From: Crenarchaeota archaeon 13_1_40CM_3_52_17
GTDB taxonomy: Archaea > Thermoproteota > Bathyarchaeia > 40CM-2-53-6
DNA: 36,466 nt
Assembly: GCA_001918745.1 (NCBI GenBank)
Contig: MNGN01000015.1
Coordinates: 1 to 36,466, forward strand
Direction: 5' to 3'
Part shown: positions 1-8,326 of the stretch, piece by piece
How positions within the stretch are numbered: position 1 is the first letter of the stretch
Layout: each line of letters begins with the position of its first letter
Program-made: the position numbers and the translations under genes
Notes under the pieces: model-generated
Databases searched by the model: none
What the model saw: the letters and a program-made list of their open reading frames with translations, nothing else
What the model was told of the DNA's origin: nothing

Positions 1-823
1 ACATGGTCGCGTCTGGCGCGGGTATCGTCTCTTCGATGTTGAACGGTTTTCCGAATAGATCTTGTTGGCTTGTGAGTCTTCTCGCGACGGAGTCTTGGAC
101 TCCATGCCAGCCGATATAGTTCGGATCGAGATCTTTCATCCTATCGCGTTTCGTATAGACGAAGGCTGCGCCATGGGGGCCCTGCATCCACTTGTACATC
201 CCGCAAACTAGCGCGTCGACTCCGTCTTGTCGAGCGTCTATTGGAAAGACGCCCAGACCGTGAAACGAGTCAGCGATGACAAATGCGTCGTGTTCGTGTG
301 CGATCTTTGTGATCTCTCGAATTTTCTCCCGACAGCCGTTAGCCCAGGAGACGTAGTCGACGGAGACGATAGAGGTGTCGTCGTCGATTGCTTTCTCCCA
401 GTGTTCTAGAGGGATCGTTCCGTTGTTGTCCTGGTGGAGTAGGCGGACGTCTTTTGCTCGTCCGTGTTTTTTCTGGAGGTGCCAGAGGTAGATGTTGGTT
501 GGAAAGTTGAGTTCGCTTATGACGATGTTGCCTTCTGGTTTGTAGTTGATGCTGCTGGCGAGACTGATGAGTGCGCTGGTGACGTTTGGGACAGACGCTA
601 TCTCGTCGAGGGGGACTCCCCCGATCATCTTTCCAAATTGCCGGCGCGATTCGATGATTAGGGGTAGCCATTCCTCCCAGTTCTCGCCGTACTCTCGCCA
701 GTCAGCCATGAACTCGTTAATCGCGTTTAGCACCGGGATGGACGGTGGCCCTGTTCCTGCGTTGTCGAAGTAGGCGCGTCGGGAGGTGACAGGTATCTGT
801 TTTCTTACAAGGTCGATATTCAA
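1..823 (-). CDS. Class V aminotransferase-fold PLP enzyme (C-terminus cut by window edge)
   Basis: This is a PLP-dependent fold-type I enzyme of the class V aminotransferase / cysteine desulfurase-like superfamily; the exact substrate cannot be told. It is missing from the ORF track as a whole because it begins with TTG and runs off the left edge. I translated 274 residues. The N-terminus has the family's YFDNAGTGPPS start. Further on, VIADSFHGLGVFPID supplies the aspartate (about D185) that should pair with the PLP ring nitrogen, and GMYKWMQGPHG supplies the probable Schiff-base lysine (about K211). The TTG at 823 is chosen because it lies about 20 bases past the transcript start predicted from the TATA box at 865-873, and no ATG or GTG is available nearby in frame. 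The C-terminal domain is outside the window. Kynureninase-like or isopenicillin-epimerase-like roles are possible. Confidence 0.85.
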   Translation of the reverse strand, partial: MNIDLVRKQIPVTSRRAYFDNAGTGPPSIPVLNAINEFMADWREYGENWEEWLPLIIESRRQFGKMIGGVPLDEIASVPNVTSALISLASSINYKPEGNIVISELNFPTNIYLWHLQKKHGRAKDVRLLHQDNNGTIPLEHWEKAIDDDTSIVSVDYVSWANGCREKIREITKIAHEHDAFVIADSFHGLGVFPIDARQDGVDALVCGMYKWMQGPHGAAFVYTKRDRMKDLDPNYIGWHGVQDSVARRLTSQQDLFGKPFNIEETIPAPDATM

Positions 824-864
824 AGAGACACCGAGGTTGGACGAGGTCCACTTGGACAGGCTGA

Positions 865-873
865 GTATAAAGG
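865..873 (-). promoter_or_regulatory. TATA box for the class V PLP enzyme
   Basis: On the minus strand CCTTTATAC lies about 45 bases before the TTG start at 823, giving an expected transcript start near 843. It sits just before the stop codon of the upstream zinc-ribbon gene, so the enzyme probably has its own promoter. Confidence 0.45.
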
Positions 874-878
874 AAGTG

Positions 879-1157
879 CTAGACGGTGTGGAAGCTCTGG
901 ACGCCCGTTTCGGATATACAATTCTTGCACCAGAACTGGTTTCTCTCGGGGCTATACTGGGCGTGGCTGTCCGTTACAATGTTTCCGCAGTGTCCGCAGC
1001 GGACGATGAAGACTCTCCGCATTTTGTGATGTGGAAGCTCTTTCTTGTGCCGTTCGATGTCGGTGTCGCTCGGTTCTAGGACCATGTTGCAGTTCTCACA
1101 ATAGTAGATCGTTTCGAGAATTGCCTTGTCCCGTTCGTCCACCCAATTCTCAGCCAT
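879..1157 (-). CDS. Small zinc-ribbon protein with three CxxC pairs
   Basis: A 92-residue protein of unknown function. Three CxxC knuckles are visible (CENC, CGHC, CKNC), enough cysteines for one complete zinc ribbon plus an extra pair. The segment between the first two pairs is charged and histidine-rich (ERHKKELPHHK). There is no signal peptide or membrane segment, so it should be cytoplasmic. The ATG at 1157 is preferred; the ORF track extends three codons to a GTG at 1166. A TATA-like box at 1238-1249 suits either start. The following gene, 55 bases downstream on the same strand, is the class V PLP enzyme, but it has its own TATA box, so a shared operon is uncertain. Such proteins often bind nucleic acid or act as small regulators; that is inference only. 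Confidence 0.65.
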   Translation of the reverse strand: MAENWVDERDKAILETIYYCENCNMVLEPSDTDIERHKKELPHHKMRRVFIVRCGHCGNIVTDSHAQYSPERNQFWCKNCISETGVQSFHTV

Positions 1158-1237
1158 GGCGGTCACAGTGCCTCTGATAGGAGGTGGTTGGATCGTGCTT
1201 GTTTTTCGCCGTTATGATCTAGAGACTCTTTTCCCTG

Positions 1238-1249
1238 GTTAATATAGAA
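1238..1249 (-). promoter_or_regulatory. TATA box for the small zinc-ribbon gene
   Basis: TTCTATATTAACC on the minus strand predicts a transcript start near 1216, about 60 bases before the ATG. It lies inside the 62-codon ORF 1163..1351, which argues against that ORF being a real gene. Confidence 0.4.
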
Positions 1250-1393
1250 TCCATTATGGAAAAATCCGGTTTTCTCGGAAGCCAGTTGCTTCGTGCTATT
1301 CTTGGGCTGTTTCTGGCCGTGTTCCACTTGATTGATTCGAGGACTAATCATCTGTTCTTGTGCAGCCGGGGTTGTCCTCTTATCCGGGCGGAG

Positions 1394-1400
1394 AAAAAAA
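1394..1400 (-). terminator. Poly-T termination site of the subtilase gene
   Basis: A run of seven T residues on the minus strand (TTCTTTTTTTCTCC) lies 25-30 bases after the stop codon of the subtilase gene. Archaeal RNA polymerase terminates at such T-runs; no strong hairpin precedes it. Confidence 0.45.
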
Positions 1401-1425
1401 GAAGGGAAGATTGCTCGGGTTAGAA

Positions 1426-3726
1426 CTACGTTGCGTGGGGTGTGTGGGCTCCGTTTCCGGATCCCCCGTTGGGAGGGTCCACGGTTACCCAGTAAGGAAC
1501 GTTGAGTGTTACCGGTCCACCTGCCAGCTGAATGTCGCCAAAGAAGTCACCTGAGAGGCTCGGTGAGAGTGCAAGGGACACGTCGACAGTTGCCGTTCCG
1601 CCAGCTGCGAGCGTCAAGGATGTTACGGAGGCTGTTAGGGTTGGGCCTGAGACGGCCGATACTACCGAGACCATGTAGGTTATCGTGGAGGTGGAGACCG
1701 AGGTGAGGGTTATGGTGAAGCTCCGGGTCTGAGATGAAGCACGTAGCTCGCCAAAGCTGAAGCTTGCCTGACCATTGCTGAGCGTTGAAGGCGTCGGGCC
1801 GGTTTCAAGTGTAGCGCTAACCTGGGAGGCGGCTGCAAGGTCTATCCTTCCTGCGCCCCTGCTCATCGGGTTTTGGAGTGCGCTGCCGCTTGTAGAGCTC
1901 TTGACGGGCCGGTGGGCTGAGTTAACCAGTGCGGATTTGACCTGTTCCGGAGACCAGTTCGGATGTAGCTGTATCAAAAGTGCGGCGGAACCGGCAACGT
2001 GAGGCGTAGCCATGCTGGTTCCTTGGAAGAAGGCGAAGCATGGTGGGCTGGCGCAAGCGAAGCTTGGAACCGACGAGTAGACGTTAACGCCTGGCGCAAC
2101 AACATCCGGCTTGATCTTGTCCTGTGGCTGTCCCAGTCCGACGCCTGGGACCTGTAGAGGCGGTGGACCCCTCGAGGAGAAGGAGGCGAGAATGTCCGCT
2201 CCAGCTCCATCGCTGAAGAATTCCTGAGGCGTAGTACCATCAACTGTCGCGGTGCTGGGCGCAATTGCAGCCATCGCGTTACCCTTCGTAATGGACACCA
2301 TGACGGCCGGGATGGTAGGTACCGGGGTGGTGCCGTCCTGGGCCATGGCTATTGGGTCGCCTTGCTGGTTGTTGATGACGATCACTCCGATGGCTCCCGC
2401 GTTCTGAGCGTTCCTGACTTTAGTGGTGAAAGTACATGTTCCTCTGCGGATCAAGGCGATCTCATTTGAGAGATTTTGGCTGATGGTTGTGCATCCATTT
2501 AACGGACTAGTCAAGGCGTACGTCTTGGTGACTGCTGGGACAAAGCTGGCGAATTCTCCGACCGCCGCTCCAAAGGTGCCGATTCCAGTAACTGTCACCG
2601 GGATTCCGATGAAGTGTGGATTTGTGCTAGCGCCTACGGTGATGACCTTGTCGGCAATGCCTGGAGAGTCCACTGTGCCCGCTCCCGGGCCACTATTGCC
2701 TGCAGCGATAGCAACAACGACTCCTGCGTCAGTTGCGGAGTTAACCTCGTTCACGAGCACATCATTAGGTTTCGCTGTTCCGCCGAGGCTGAGGTTGAGC
2801 ACGTCCATTCCGTCAGCGACAGCCGCTTCAACTGCTTTGGCTATATCATGACTGGATGCGCTTAGTACGTTGCCGGGGAAGACGTTGTAGTTTCCTAGGA
2901 AAGCCTTAGGGGCAATGCCGCTGAGAGTGCAGCCCACGAAGGGAGCACAGGTGTTAGCGACACCCGCGGCTATTCCGGAAACATGGGAACCATGGGCCTG
3001 TGCGGCGTGGGCGTCGAAGTTAGTGAGGGTTTCGAAGACCTTCGCAACGATGACCTTGTTGCTGACGAACTTGCATTGAGTGTCGGGACTGCCGACTGCA
3101 GAGTCGATGGCGTCACACTTCGGAAATCCCGCCGGGACGACGAGTGAGTTGTCTGTTAGGAATGGATGGGTCTGGTCGATTCCAGTATCGATGATTCCAA
3201 TCTTCACTCCGGCACCAGCGTTACCCTGGCCTCCTACTGCGGTCCAGAGGGTTGGAGCCCCGATCAAGGTCGGGGATCTGTTCATCTCCAAGTGGTAGAG
3301 GTAGTCGTTGGAAACGAAAGTTGCTCCAGGAGCGTACAGAAGACCGTTCATCGCGTTCCCGTTCAGCTTAACAGCAATGGCGTTCAAGACAACCGAGTAT
3401 TCGTCGACAACCTCGATTGTTGGCATATTATTTTTCAGCCATCCTTTCGCAGACTCGCGGCCGTTCGTCAAGTATGACGAGTAGGCTTGGGCGGCCTGCG
3501 AGTTAAGGTCCAGCTTCTGACCTGGCAAGGGCATTGTCTTGGCGTAGCCGGGCAGGTGCCCGTCGTAGCTGGCTAGGGGCTGTTCCTTCAGGGTGATGAT
3601 TGCGTGGTCAGCAAGAACTCCATCGGGCGATGGGGTCGAATCGGTGCCGTTGTCAACCGCAATTGTCAGTGGGGCAAGAGAGAGCACGGTGAGAAGTACA
3701 ATAAGGAAAAGCATTTTTGTTTTCAA
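1426..3726 (-). CDS. Secreted subtilisin-like serine protease (S8) with PA domain
   Basis: An extracellular endopeptidase of family S8 (766 residues). Residues 1-23 form a signal peptide (KMLFLIVLLTVLSLAPLTIA). Residues about 38-150 look like an I9-type inhibitory propeptide. The catalytic triad is visible: D180 in GIIDTGID, H245 in HGSHVSG, and S571 in GTSMATPHVAG, with the oxyanion asparagine N344 in AAGNSGPG. Between N344 and S571 a protease-associated (PA) domain of about 120 residues is inserted (around 385-500), as in large lactocepin/cucumisin-type subtilases. The C-terminal part (about 640-760) is beta-rich and Fn3-like, with no membrane anchor or sorting signal, so the enzyme is probably released. 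The ATG at 3726 gives a clean signal peptide and lies about 10 bases after the predicted transcript start. Likely role: degrading external protein for nutrition. Confidence 0.95.
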   Translation of the reverse strand: MKTKMLFLIVLLTVLSLAPLTIAVDNGTDSTPSPDGVLADHAIITLKEQPLASYDGHLPGYAKTMPLPGQKLDLNSQAAQAYSSYLTNGRESAKGWLKNNMPTIEVVDEYSVVLNAIAVKLNGNAMNGLLYAPGATFVSNDYLYHLEMNRSPTLIGAPTLWTAVGGQGNAGAGVKIGIIDTGIDQTHPFLTDNSLVVPAGFPKCDAIDSAVGSPDTQCKFVSNKVIVAKVFETLTNFDAHAAQAHGSHVSGIAAGVANTCAPFVGCTLSGIAPKAFLGNYNVFPGNVLSASSHDIAKAVEAAVADGMDVLNLSLGGTAKPNDVLVNEVNSATDAGVVVAIAAGNSGPGAGTVDSPGIADKVITVGASTNPHFIGIPVTVTGIGTFGAAVGEFASFVPAVTKTYALTSPLNGCTTISQNLSNEIALIRRGTCTFTTKVRNAQNAGAIGVIVINNQQGDPIAMAQDGTTPVPTIPAVMVSITKGNAMAAIAPSTATVDGTTPQEFFSDGAGADILASFSSRGPPPLQVPGVGLGQPQDKIKPDVVAPGVNVYSSVPSFACASPPCFAFFQGTSMATPHVAGSAALLIQLHPNWSPEQVKSALVNSAHRPVKSSTSGSALQNPMSRGAGRIDLAAASQVSATLETGPTPSTLSNGQASFSFGELRASSQTRSFTITLTSVSTSTITYMVSVVSAVSGPTLTASVTSLTLAAGGTATVDVSLALSPSLSGDFFGDIQLAGGPVTLNVPYWVTVDPPNGGSGNGAHTPHAT

Positions 3727-3736
3727 AGGATATTTC

Positions 3737-3765
3737 CGGGCGCTACTACGCCCGTAGTTTTTTAA
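3737..3765 (-). promoter_or_regulatory. Subtilase promoter: TATA box followed by a perfect inverted repeat
   Basis: Read on the minus strand, TTAAAAAA (3758-3765) is followed at once by CGGGCGTAGTAGCGCCCG (3754-3737), a 6-bp perfect inverted repeat with a 6-base spacer, and then by the ATG at 3726. The repeat fills the gap between TATA box and expected transcript start (near 3736), a usual place for archaeal repressor operators. On the plus strand the same sequence resembles a hairpin plus T-run terminator, but no plus-strand gene ends here. Confidence 0.45.
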
Positions 3766-3957
3766 CGCTTGTGGTAACCTCTTCCTAAGAGCTCCACCTT
3801 GAGGAACATCCTGACATCGACAGATGCACCTAGATATTTCCGCATAGAAATTTGACGTCTATCCTCATGCACGTTTGCTAAGCCAATCTCCAGCAACCCA
3901 ATATAGCCCCCATGGGGGCAAAGTAGGTCATAGACGCAACTCCGGGGTTCTTCGGGC

Positions 3958-4611
3958 ATGATAGGGGTTGAACAGTCATCGGACCAAGATACATGTCCTA
4001 TCTGCGGCGCGACAGTTAGGAAATCGAATCTTAGAGGGCACATTGAGAAGGTCCATTGGAAACGGGCCTCCTCCTTTTCTAGCGACAAGCCAACAGCGCC
4101 AAAGCCCGGGGGGTCGGGAAATCGTCACTGGAGGAGACTCCTTTTTTATGGACTACTAGTGACGTCTATAATTCTCATTTCCACAGTAGCTGCTCTGGTC
4201 ATTAGTGAAAACACTGTCCGCGTTCAAGTCCAATCACAACTCTCGATCTTGATACAAGGAGTGCCGTCCACGGTTCCCTCTGGAATAGGCATGAACCAGA
4301 GTCTATGGCGGGACCATTCGCTAGATCATTTCGGTGTAAGGGGGCACTCACCTCTTACGACCCGTGACACTTCCGGAACAATCTACGTCGAGTCCAATAC
4401 TGTCAGGAACTTCACGCTTCAAGAATTTCTACGGGTCTGGGGGGAGACGGTTGATAACAACCAGGTGGTGGGCTACCAAGTTCCTCAGGGCGACTCCTCA
4501 TGCATTGTCGTCAACGGACAAACTCTTCCCTTCGCCAGCGATGTGGTATTAGTGGATAAGCAGCGGATCACGGTTGAGATTATCCAGGGAAGCTGCTCCA
4601 ATGTGAGCTAG
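3958..4611 (+). CDS. C2H2 zinc-finger, single-TM protein with external domain
   Basis: A 217-residue protein of unknown function. Residues 13-33 form a C2H2-like finger (C13, C16, H28, H33: CPICG...HIEKVH). A short basic, proline-rich linker precedes one membrane helix at about 61-82 (LLFYGLLVTSIILISTVAALV). The remaining 135 residues should lie outside the cell. The external part (LSILIQGVPSTVPSGIG, DTSGTIYVES, FTLQEFLRVWG) resembles, from memory, an archaeal family whose members carry a HTHDTSG-type motif; here that stretch reads LTTRDTSG, so the histidines are gone. The finger would face the cytoplasm. The gene is transcribed away from the subtilase, separated by 231 bases. Role unknown; signalling or metal-related roles are guesses. 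Confidence 0.75.
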   Translation: MIGVEQSSDQDTCPICGATVRKSNLRGHIEKVHWKRASSFSSDKPTAPKPGGSGNRHWRRLLFYGLLVTSIILISTVAALVISENTVRVQVQSQLSILIQGVPSTVPSGIGMNQSLWRDHSLDHFGVRGHSPLTTRDTSGTIYVESNTVRNFTLQEFLRVWGETVDNNQVVGYQVPQGDSSCIVVNGQTLPFASDVVLVDKQRITVEIIQGSCSNVS

Positions 4612-4798
4612 AGTGTGAATTGCTTGAAGCTCTTACATAAAGCCAGGCAGATCCCGAACAAAGTAGGTTTCGCACTCTTCCCCACCATCTTGGCATCGCG
4701 TGCGGATTATGTAGGGCGAAGTATTCTTTACCAAGAGGAGAAAGTTCACGATATCTTGTCGCACGAGTACTGACTGGTAACAGAACGGTAGCTGCAAA

Positions 4799-5887
4799 AT
4801 GGGTCTTCCTGAGAAAATCAAGCTGATAGAGGAGGAGATGAAGAAGACCCAGATCAATAAGAAAACTGAACATCACATAGGGCTCCTCAAAGCCAAGCTT
4901 GCTCGATTGCGCGAGGAGCTGGAAAGCTCCACCTCGAAGGGAGGCGGTCCGGTTTTCGAGATTCGCAAGGGTGGCGACGCGACAGTCGTACTAATAGGCC
5001 TCCCTAGCGTTGGCAAATCGACTATTCTGAATCGGTTGACGAACGCCAAGTCGAAAGTGGCTGCCTATGCCTTCACAACTCTCACCGTTGTTCCGGGGAT
5101 TCTGCGTCTCAACGGAGCGGATATCCAGATCCTTGACCTTCCAGGAATAATCAGCGGTGCGTCTTCGGGACGAGGCAGAGGGAGAAGAGTTCTCTCGGTT
5201 GCCCGAAATGCAGATCTTGTCATGCTAGTCTTGGATGTGTTTCAGCCGGGACAGGTGCAGTTGTTGAAGAGTGAGCTTCATGCGATGGGTATTCGGATCG
5301 ACCAGAAGCCTCCCGATGTAGTCATCAACAGAGGCAGTAAGGGTGGACTAGCTCTCACCACGAGTATCAAGCTTACGAAACTAACCCCTGCAACTGTCAA
5401 GGGAATCGTCGAAGCTTACGGGATTAGTAACGGCGGAATATTGGTTCGGGAAGATGTTACCGACGAGCAATTGATTGATGTCTTGACTGGGAACCGGAGA
5501 TATGTGCCCTCTCTGGTCGTCTTGAACAAAGTGGACTTGGTAAATGAGCAATACCTTGCAGTTGCGAAGAAACAGATTGGAACCGATTTCGTCCCTATAT
5601 CAGCTGAGAAGGGATTGAACATGGATCTTCTTGCGGAGAGAATCTGGGAAACTCTCAATTTCATCCGTATCTATCTGAAGCGTCCTGATGGTGACGCGGA
5701 CTTCGAGAAACCTCTGATTCTTCCTGCTGGCTCGACGTTGCGGGATGTTTGCAAGAAGATTAGTCCTCGATTTGTCGAGGGAGCCAAGTACGCTTTTGTC
5801 TCAGGGTCCAGCGTGAAATTCACGGGTCAGCGAGTGAGTCTCGACCATATTCCTGCTGACAAGGACGTTGTCACCATCATGCGTTGA
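4799..5887 (+). CDS. drg: DRG-family GTP-binding protein with TGS domain
   Basis: An Obg-superfamily GTPase of the DRG type (362 residues, normal length), associated with ribosomes in characterised relatives. An N-terminal charged helix-rich segment (1-50) contains the usual DRG pattern of basic and acidic heptads. The G domain shows the P-loop GLPSVGKST, the YAFTTLTVVPG switch region, DLPG (G3), NKVD (G4) and SAEKG (G5). The C-terminal part from about 285 (KPLILPAGSTLRDVCKKI...DVVTIM) is a TGS domain. The ATG at 4799 matches the family start MGLPEKIKLIEEEM. It converges with the aspartate kinase gene, with 14 bases between the two stop codons, so it is a stand-alone gene in this window. Confidence 0.95.
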   Translation: MGLPEKIKLIEEEMKKTQINKKTEHHIGLLKAKLARLREELESSTSKGGGPVFEIRKGGDATVVLIGLPSVGKSTILNRLTNAKSKVAAYAFTTLTVVPGILRLNGADIQILDLPGIISGASSGRGRGRRVLSVARNADLVMLVLDVFQPGQVQLLKSELHAMGIRIDQKPPDVVINRGSKGGLALTTSIKLTKLTPATVKGIVEAYGISNGGILVREDVTDEQLIDVLTGNRRYVPSLVVLNKVDLVNEQYLAVAKKQIGTDFVPISAEKGLNMDLLAERIWETLNFIRIYLKRPDGDADFEKPLILPAGSTLRDVCKKISPRFVEGAKYAFVSGSSVKFTGQRVSLDHIPADKDVVTIMR

Positions 5888-5901
5888 GTTGAGCGGGGAA
5901 T

Positions 5902-7299
5902 TCATCGACCTAGGTTGAATTCTTCGTGAATGGCTCTCACTGCCTCTGGACCATCCTTGTGAGATACCACGAAGGACACATTGTACTCTGACGACCCCTG
6001 CGCAACCATGCGAACATTCAATTTTCGTTTCGCGACCGCCGTAAATATCCTGGCTGCAACACCTGGGGTTCCCTTCATTCCTGAGCCGACAACAGCAATG
6101 ATACAGGCGTCTTTCTCAGCAACTATTCTATCCACATACCCCTGTCCCATCAAAGCCAATTGAAGAGCCCTGACCGCGCGGTCAACCTCTCTATTCGCAA
6201 CAACGGAGGATATGGTGGCTTCCGAGGAGCCCTGAGATATCATCATCACGTTGACATTGTTTGAACCAAGGGTCTGGAAGACTTTCGCTGCCACCCCTGG
6301 AGCACCCATCATTCCACTACCGCTCACAGTCACGATTCCCACATCCCTGATGATCGAAACTGCCTTCACCACCTTGCCTCCATTACTAGATTCGCTTGCG
6401 GAAACAAGAGTTCCACTCCGAGCTGGCCTTGAAGAGTTCTTGATCCGAACCGGGATTTTTTTTTGTCCCGCGGGTTGCAGTGCCCTGGGGTGCATCATCT
6501 TTGCACCGAAATAGGATAGTTCTAGTGCCTCTCCGAACGAAATGTATGGGAGAGGAATCGCGTTCTTTACGATTCGAGGGTCAGCAGTCATCAAGCCGTC
6601 CACGTCAGTCCATATCCATATCTCGTCTGCTCCCAACGCGGCGGCCAGCAAGGTCGCGGTGTAGTCTGATCCTCCTCGTCCGAGTGTCGTGATGCTTCCG
6701 TCAACTGTAGCGGCGATGAACCCTGTTACAACCGGAATTATTCGGCGACCCCATAGCGGGTCCAGCCGTTGGTGAACCTGGTGGTAGCTGATCTCCGTGA
6801 GAGGCTTTGCTTCTCCGAAATTGTCATCTGTTGTAATGCCGGCTTCCGCGCCCGTTAGCGCCCGGCTCCGTAGGCCCATTGCGGACATCGTCGCCGCAAG
6901 AATGGGTGTAGACAGTCGCTCGCCGAACGACAAAAGATAGTCGCGGCTTCGAGAGGTTAGCTCTCTGAGGTGTGCTATTCCTTCCACTGTTTGCTCAAGT
7001 TCGGAGTTGAGCTGGTCTAGTCTTGATACGAGTTCCCGGGTCTCTCCTCGACCCGCAACCATCCGTGCTATCTTGAGATGGGAAGCCTGAATCTTGGAGA
7101 GGAGTTTTCTCGCTTGCTGTAGATTCCCCTTCTTGGCGAGTTCGGCGATCTGGATGAGTTGATCTGTTGTCTCTCCAACCGCAGAGGCTACAACTACAAT
7201 CTTGTTCTTGGGGGAGTATCGTAGGATTATTCTCGCCGCATTTTTCATTCTGGGGGCATTTGCGAGGGATGTGCCTCCGAACTTCATCACGAGCTTCAA
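5902..7299 (-). CDS. lysC: Aspartate kinase with tandem ACT domains
   Basis: Aspartate kinase (465 residues) phosphorylates L-aspartate, the first step towards threonine, methionine and lysine. The N-terminal amino-acid-kinase fold begins with MKFGGTSLAN, and GRGGSDYTA marks the nucleotide/aspartate site. The C-terminal region (about 320-465) holds two ACT domains with the repeated patterns VGIVTVSGSGMMGAPGVAAK and IIAVVGSGMKGTPGVAAR, the usual place for feedback inhibition by threonine or lysine. It is the last gene of the minus-strand threonine operon, 10 bases after homoserine dehydrogenase. It is monofunctional, unlike the fused AK-HSD of enterobacteria. The operon includes no aspartate-semialdehyde dehydrogenase, so that enzyme must be encoded elsewhere. 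Confidence 0.96.
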   Translation of the reverse strand: MKLVMKFGGTSLANAPRMKNAARIILRYSPKNKIVVVASAVGETTDQLIQIAELAKKGNLQQARKLLSKIQASHLKIARMVAGRGETRELVSRLDQLNSELEQTVEGIAHLRELTSRSRDYLLSFGERLSTPILAATMSAMGLRSRALTGAEAGITTDDNFGEAKPLTEISYHQVHQRLDPLWGRRIIPVVTGFIAATVDGSITTLGRGGSDYTATLLAAALGADEIWIWTDVDGLMTADPRIVKNAIPLPYISFGEALELSYFGAKMMHPRALQPAGQKKIPVRIKNSSRPARSGTLVSASESSNGGKVVKAVSIIRDVGIVTVSGSGMMGAPGVAAKVFQTLGSNNVNVMMISQGSSEATISSVVANREVDRAVRALQLALMGQGYVDRIVAEKDACIIAVVGSGMKGTPGVAARIFTAVAKRKLNVRMVAQGSSEYNVSFVVSHKDGPEAVRAIHEEFNLGR

Positions 7300-7309
7300 T
7301 CTTGTTCCT

Positions 7310-8326
7310 CTATGCCGCGTATTCTTGACGTATGCTGACGAGGTCTCGAACGATTGCGCTGGCCGTTCTTTCGCCTCCGGCGCCCGGCCCGATGAGGGTT
7401 ATGTCACCGGCGTGTTCTGTCGTGAACGTGAGCGCGTTCAGGGTATCTGGGACGCATATTGGGTCGGCCGTAGGGACCTGTTCTGGAGCTATCGAGGCTG
7501 AAGACTCTTCGATCCTGCCGATGAGTTTGACTTTGGCGTTTGATGTTTTGGCTTGCTTGAGTTTCTGCTGTGTGACCTTAGTGATCCCCGTTATGTCTAG
7601 GTTTCGAAGACTGTACCGTTTTTTCAGAACCCAGTTTGCGATTATCACGATCTTCGCGGCGGTATCGAGTCCTTCGACGTCATTTGTAGGATCTTTTTCC
7701 GCATACCCCTTCTTCTGGGCCTCTGCCAGAGCTCTCTCGAACGTCAGCGAGGCGGTTTCCATTCTAGTAAGGATGTAATTTGTTGTTCCGTTGAGGATTC
7801 CTCTAACTCGTATGATTCTTTCTCCAGGCATACATTTGGCGGCGAAATCGAGGAATGGTGTTCCTCCACCTACTGTTCCGCTGAAACGAAGCTGTCTTTT
7901 GCGGTGATTGGCTAGTTCGAGCAGCGCGGGCATTGCCAGTGCTAGGGGGCCTTTGTTCGTTGTGACAACGTGTTTTCCGTTGGCGAGCGCGGTTTTGATA
8001 TTGGAGAGTCCGGGTTCGGCGTCTTTGAAGTTGGTGGGGGTTGTCTCTACAACAACTTCCGCTTCACTGTTAGAGATGATGTGAGCGCTGTCGCTGTTCC
8101 GGCGGCCCTTTCTGGGATACTTGGCCACTGTTCCATAGTCTTTCTTGGTTTTCAGGGCTAGCGAGATGTCGAGGCCTGCGTCGTCAGAGCAGGATCCTTG
8201 GCTGTCAACTATTGTGGTGACTTGGGGGCGGAAGCCGTAGGCTTTCACGATTCGGTCCGCGTCTTGGTGAAGAACCTGTGCGAGGGCTTGGCCGACAGTT
8301 CCGAAGCCGGCCAGTATGATTCTCAA
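7310..8326 (-). CDS. hom: Homoserine dehydrogenase
   Basis: NAD(P)-dependent reduction of aspartate semialdehyde to homoserine (338 residues). The Rossmann motif GFGTVGQAL is at the N-terminus. VVTTNKGPLA, the substrate motif GILNGTTNYIL and DVEGLDTAAKIVIIAN with its conserved catalytic lysine identify the family. The protein stops after the catalytic domain and has no C-terminal ACT domain, so regulation probably lies with aspartate kinase. Its ATG overlaps the stop codon of threonine synthase by four bases (ATGA), which points to translational coupling within the threonine operon. Confidence 0.95.
   Translation of the reverse strand: MRIILAGFGTVGQALAQVLHQDADRIVKAYGFRPQVTTIVDSQGSCSDDAGLDISLALKTKKDYGTVAKYPRKGRRNSDSAHIISNSEAEVVVETTPTNFKDAEPGLSNIKTALANGKHVVTTNKGPLALAMPALLELANHRKRQLRFSGTVGGGTPFLDFAAKCMPGERIIRVRGILNGTTNYILTRMETASLTFERALAEAQKKGYAEKDPTNDVEGLDTAAKIVIIANWVLKKRYSLRNLDITGITKVTQQKLKQAKTSNAKVKLIGRIEESSASIAPEQVPTADPICVPDTLNALTFTTEHAGDITLIGPGAGGERTASAIVRDLVSIRQEYAA

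Noticed and set aside
1180-1250. Shine-Dalgarno-like GGAGGTGG followed by a GTG on the plus strand
   Set aside because: The frame ends after about 15 codons and nothing supports it as a leader peptide.
1163-1351. 62-codon minus-strand ORF upstream of the small zinc-ribbon gene
   Set aside because: It overlaps the start of the zinc-ribbon gene and contains that gene's TATA box; composition is low-complexity polar with no domain.
3737-3765. Plus-strand intrinsic terminator (hairpin plus T-run)
   Set aside because: No plus-strand gene ends nearby; the sequence is better explained as the subtilase promoter and repeat on the minus strand.
3762-4088. 108-codon minus-strand ORF
   Set aside because: Antisense to the zinc-finger membrane protein and across the subtilase promoter; no domain.
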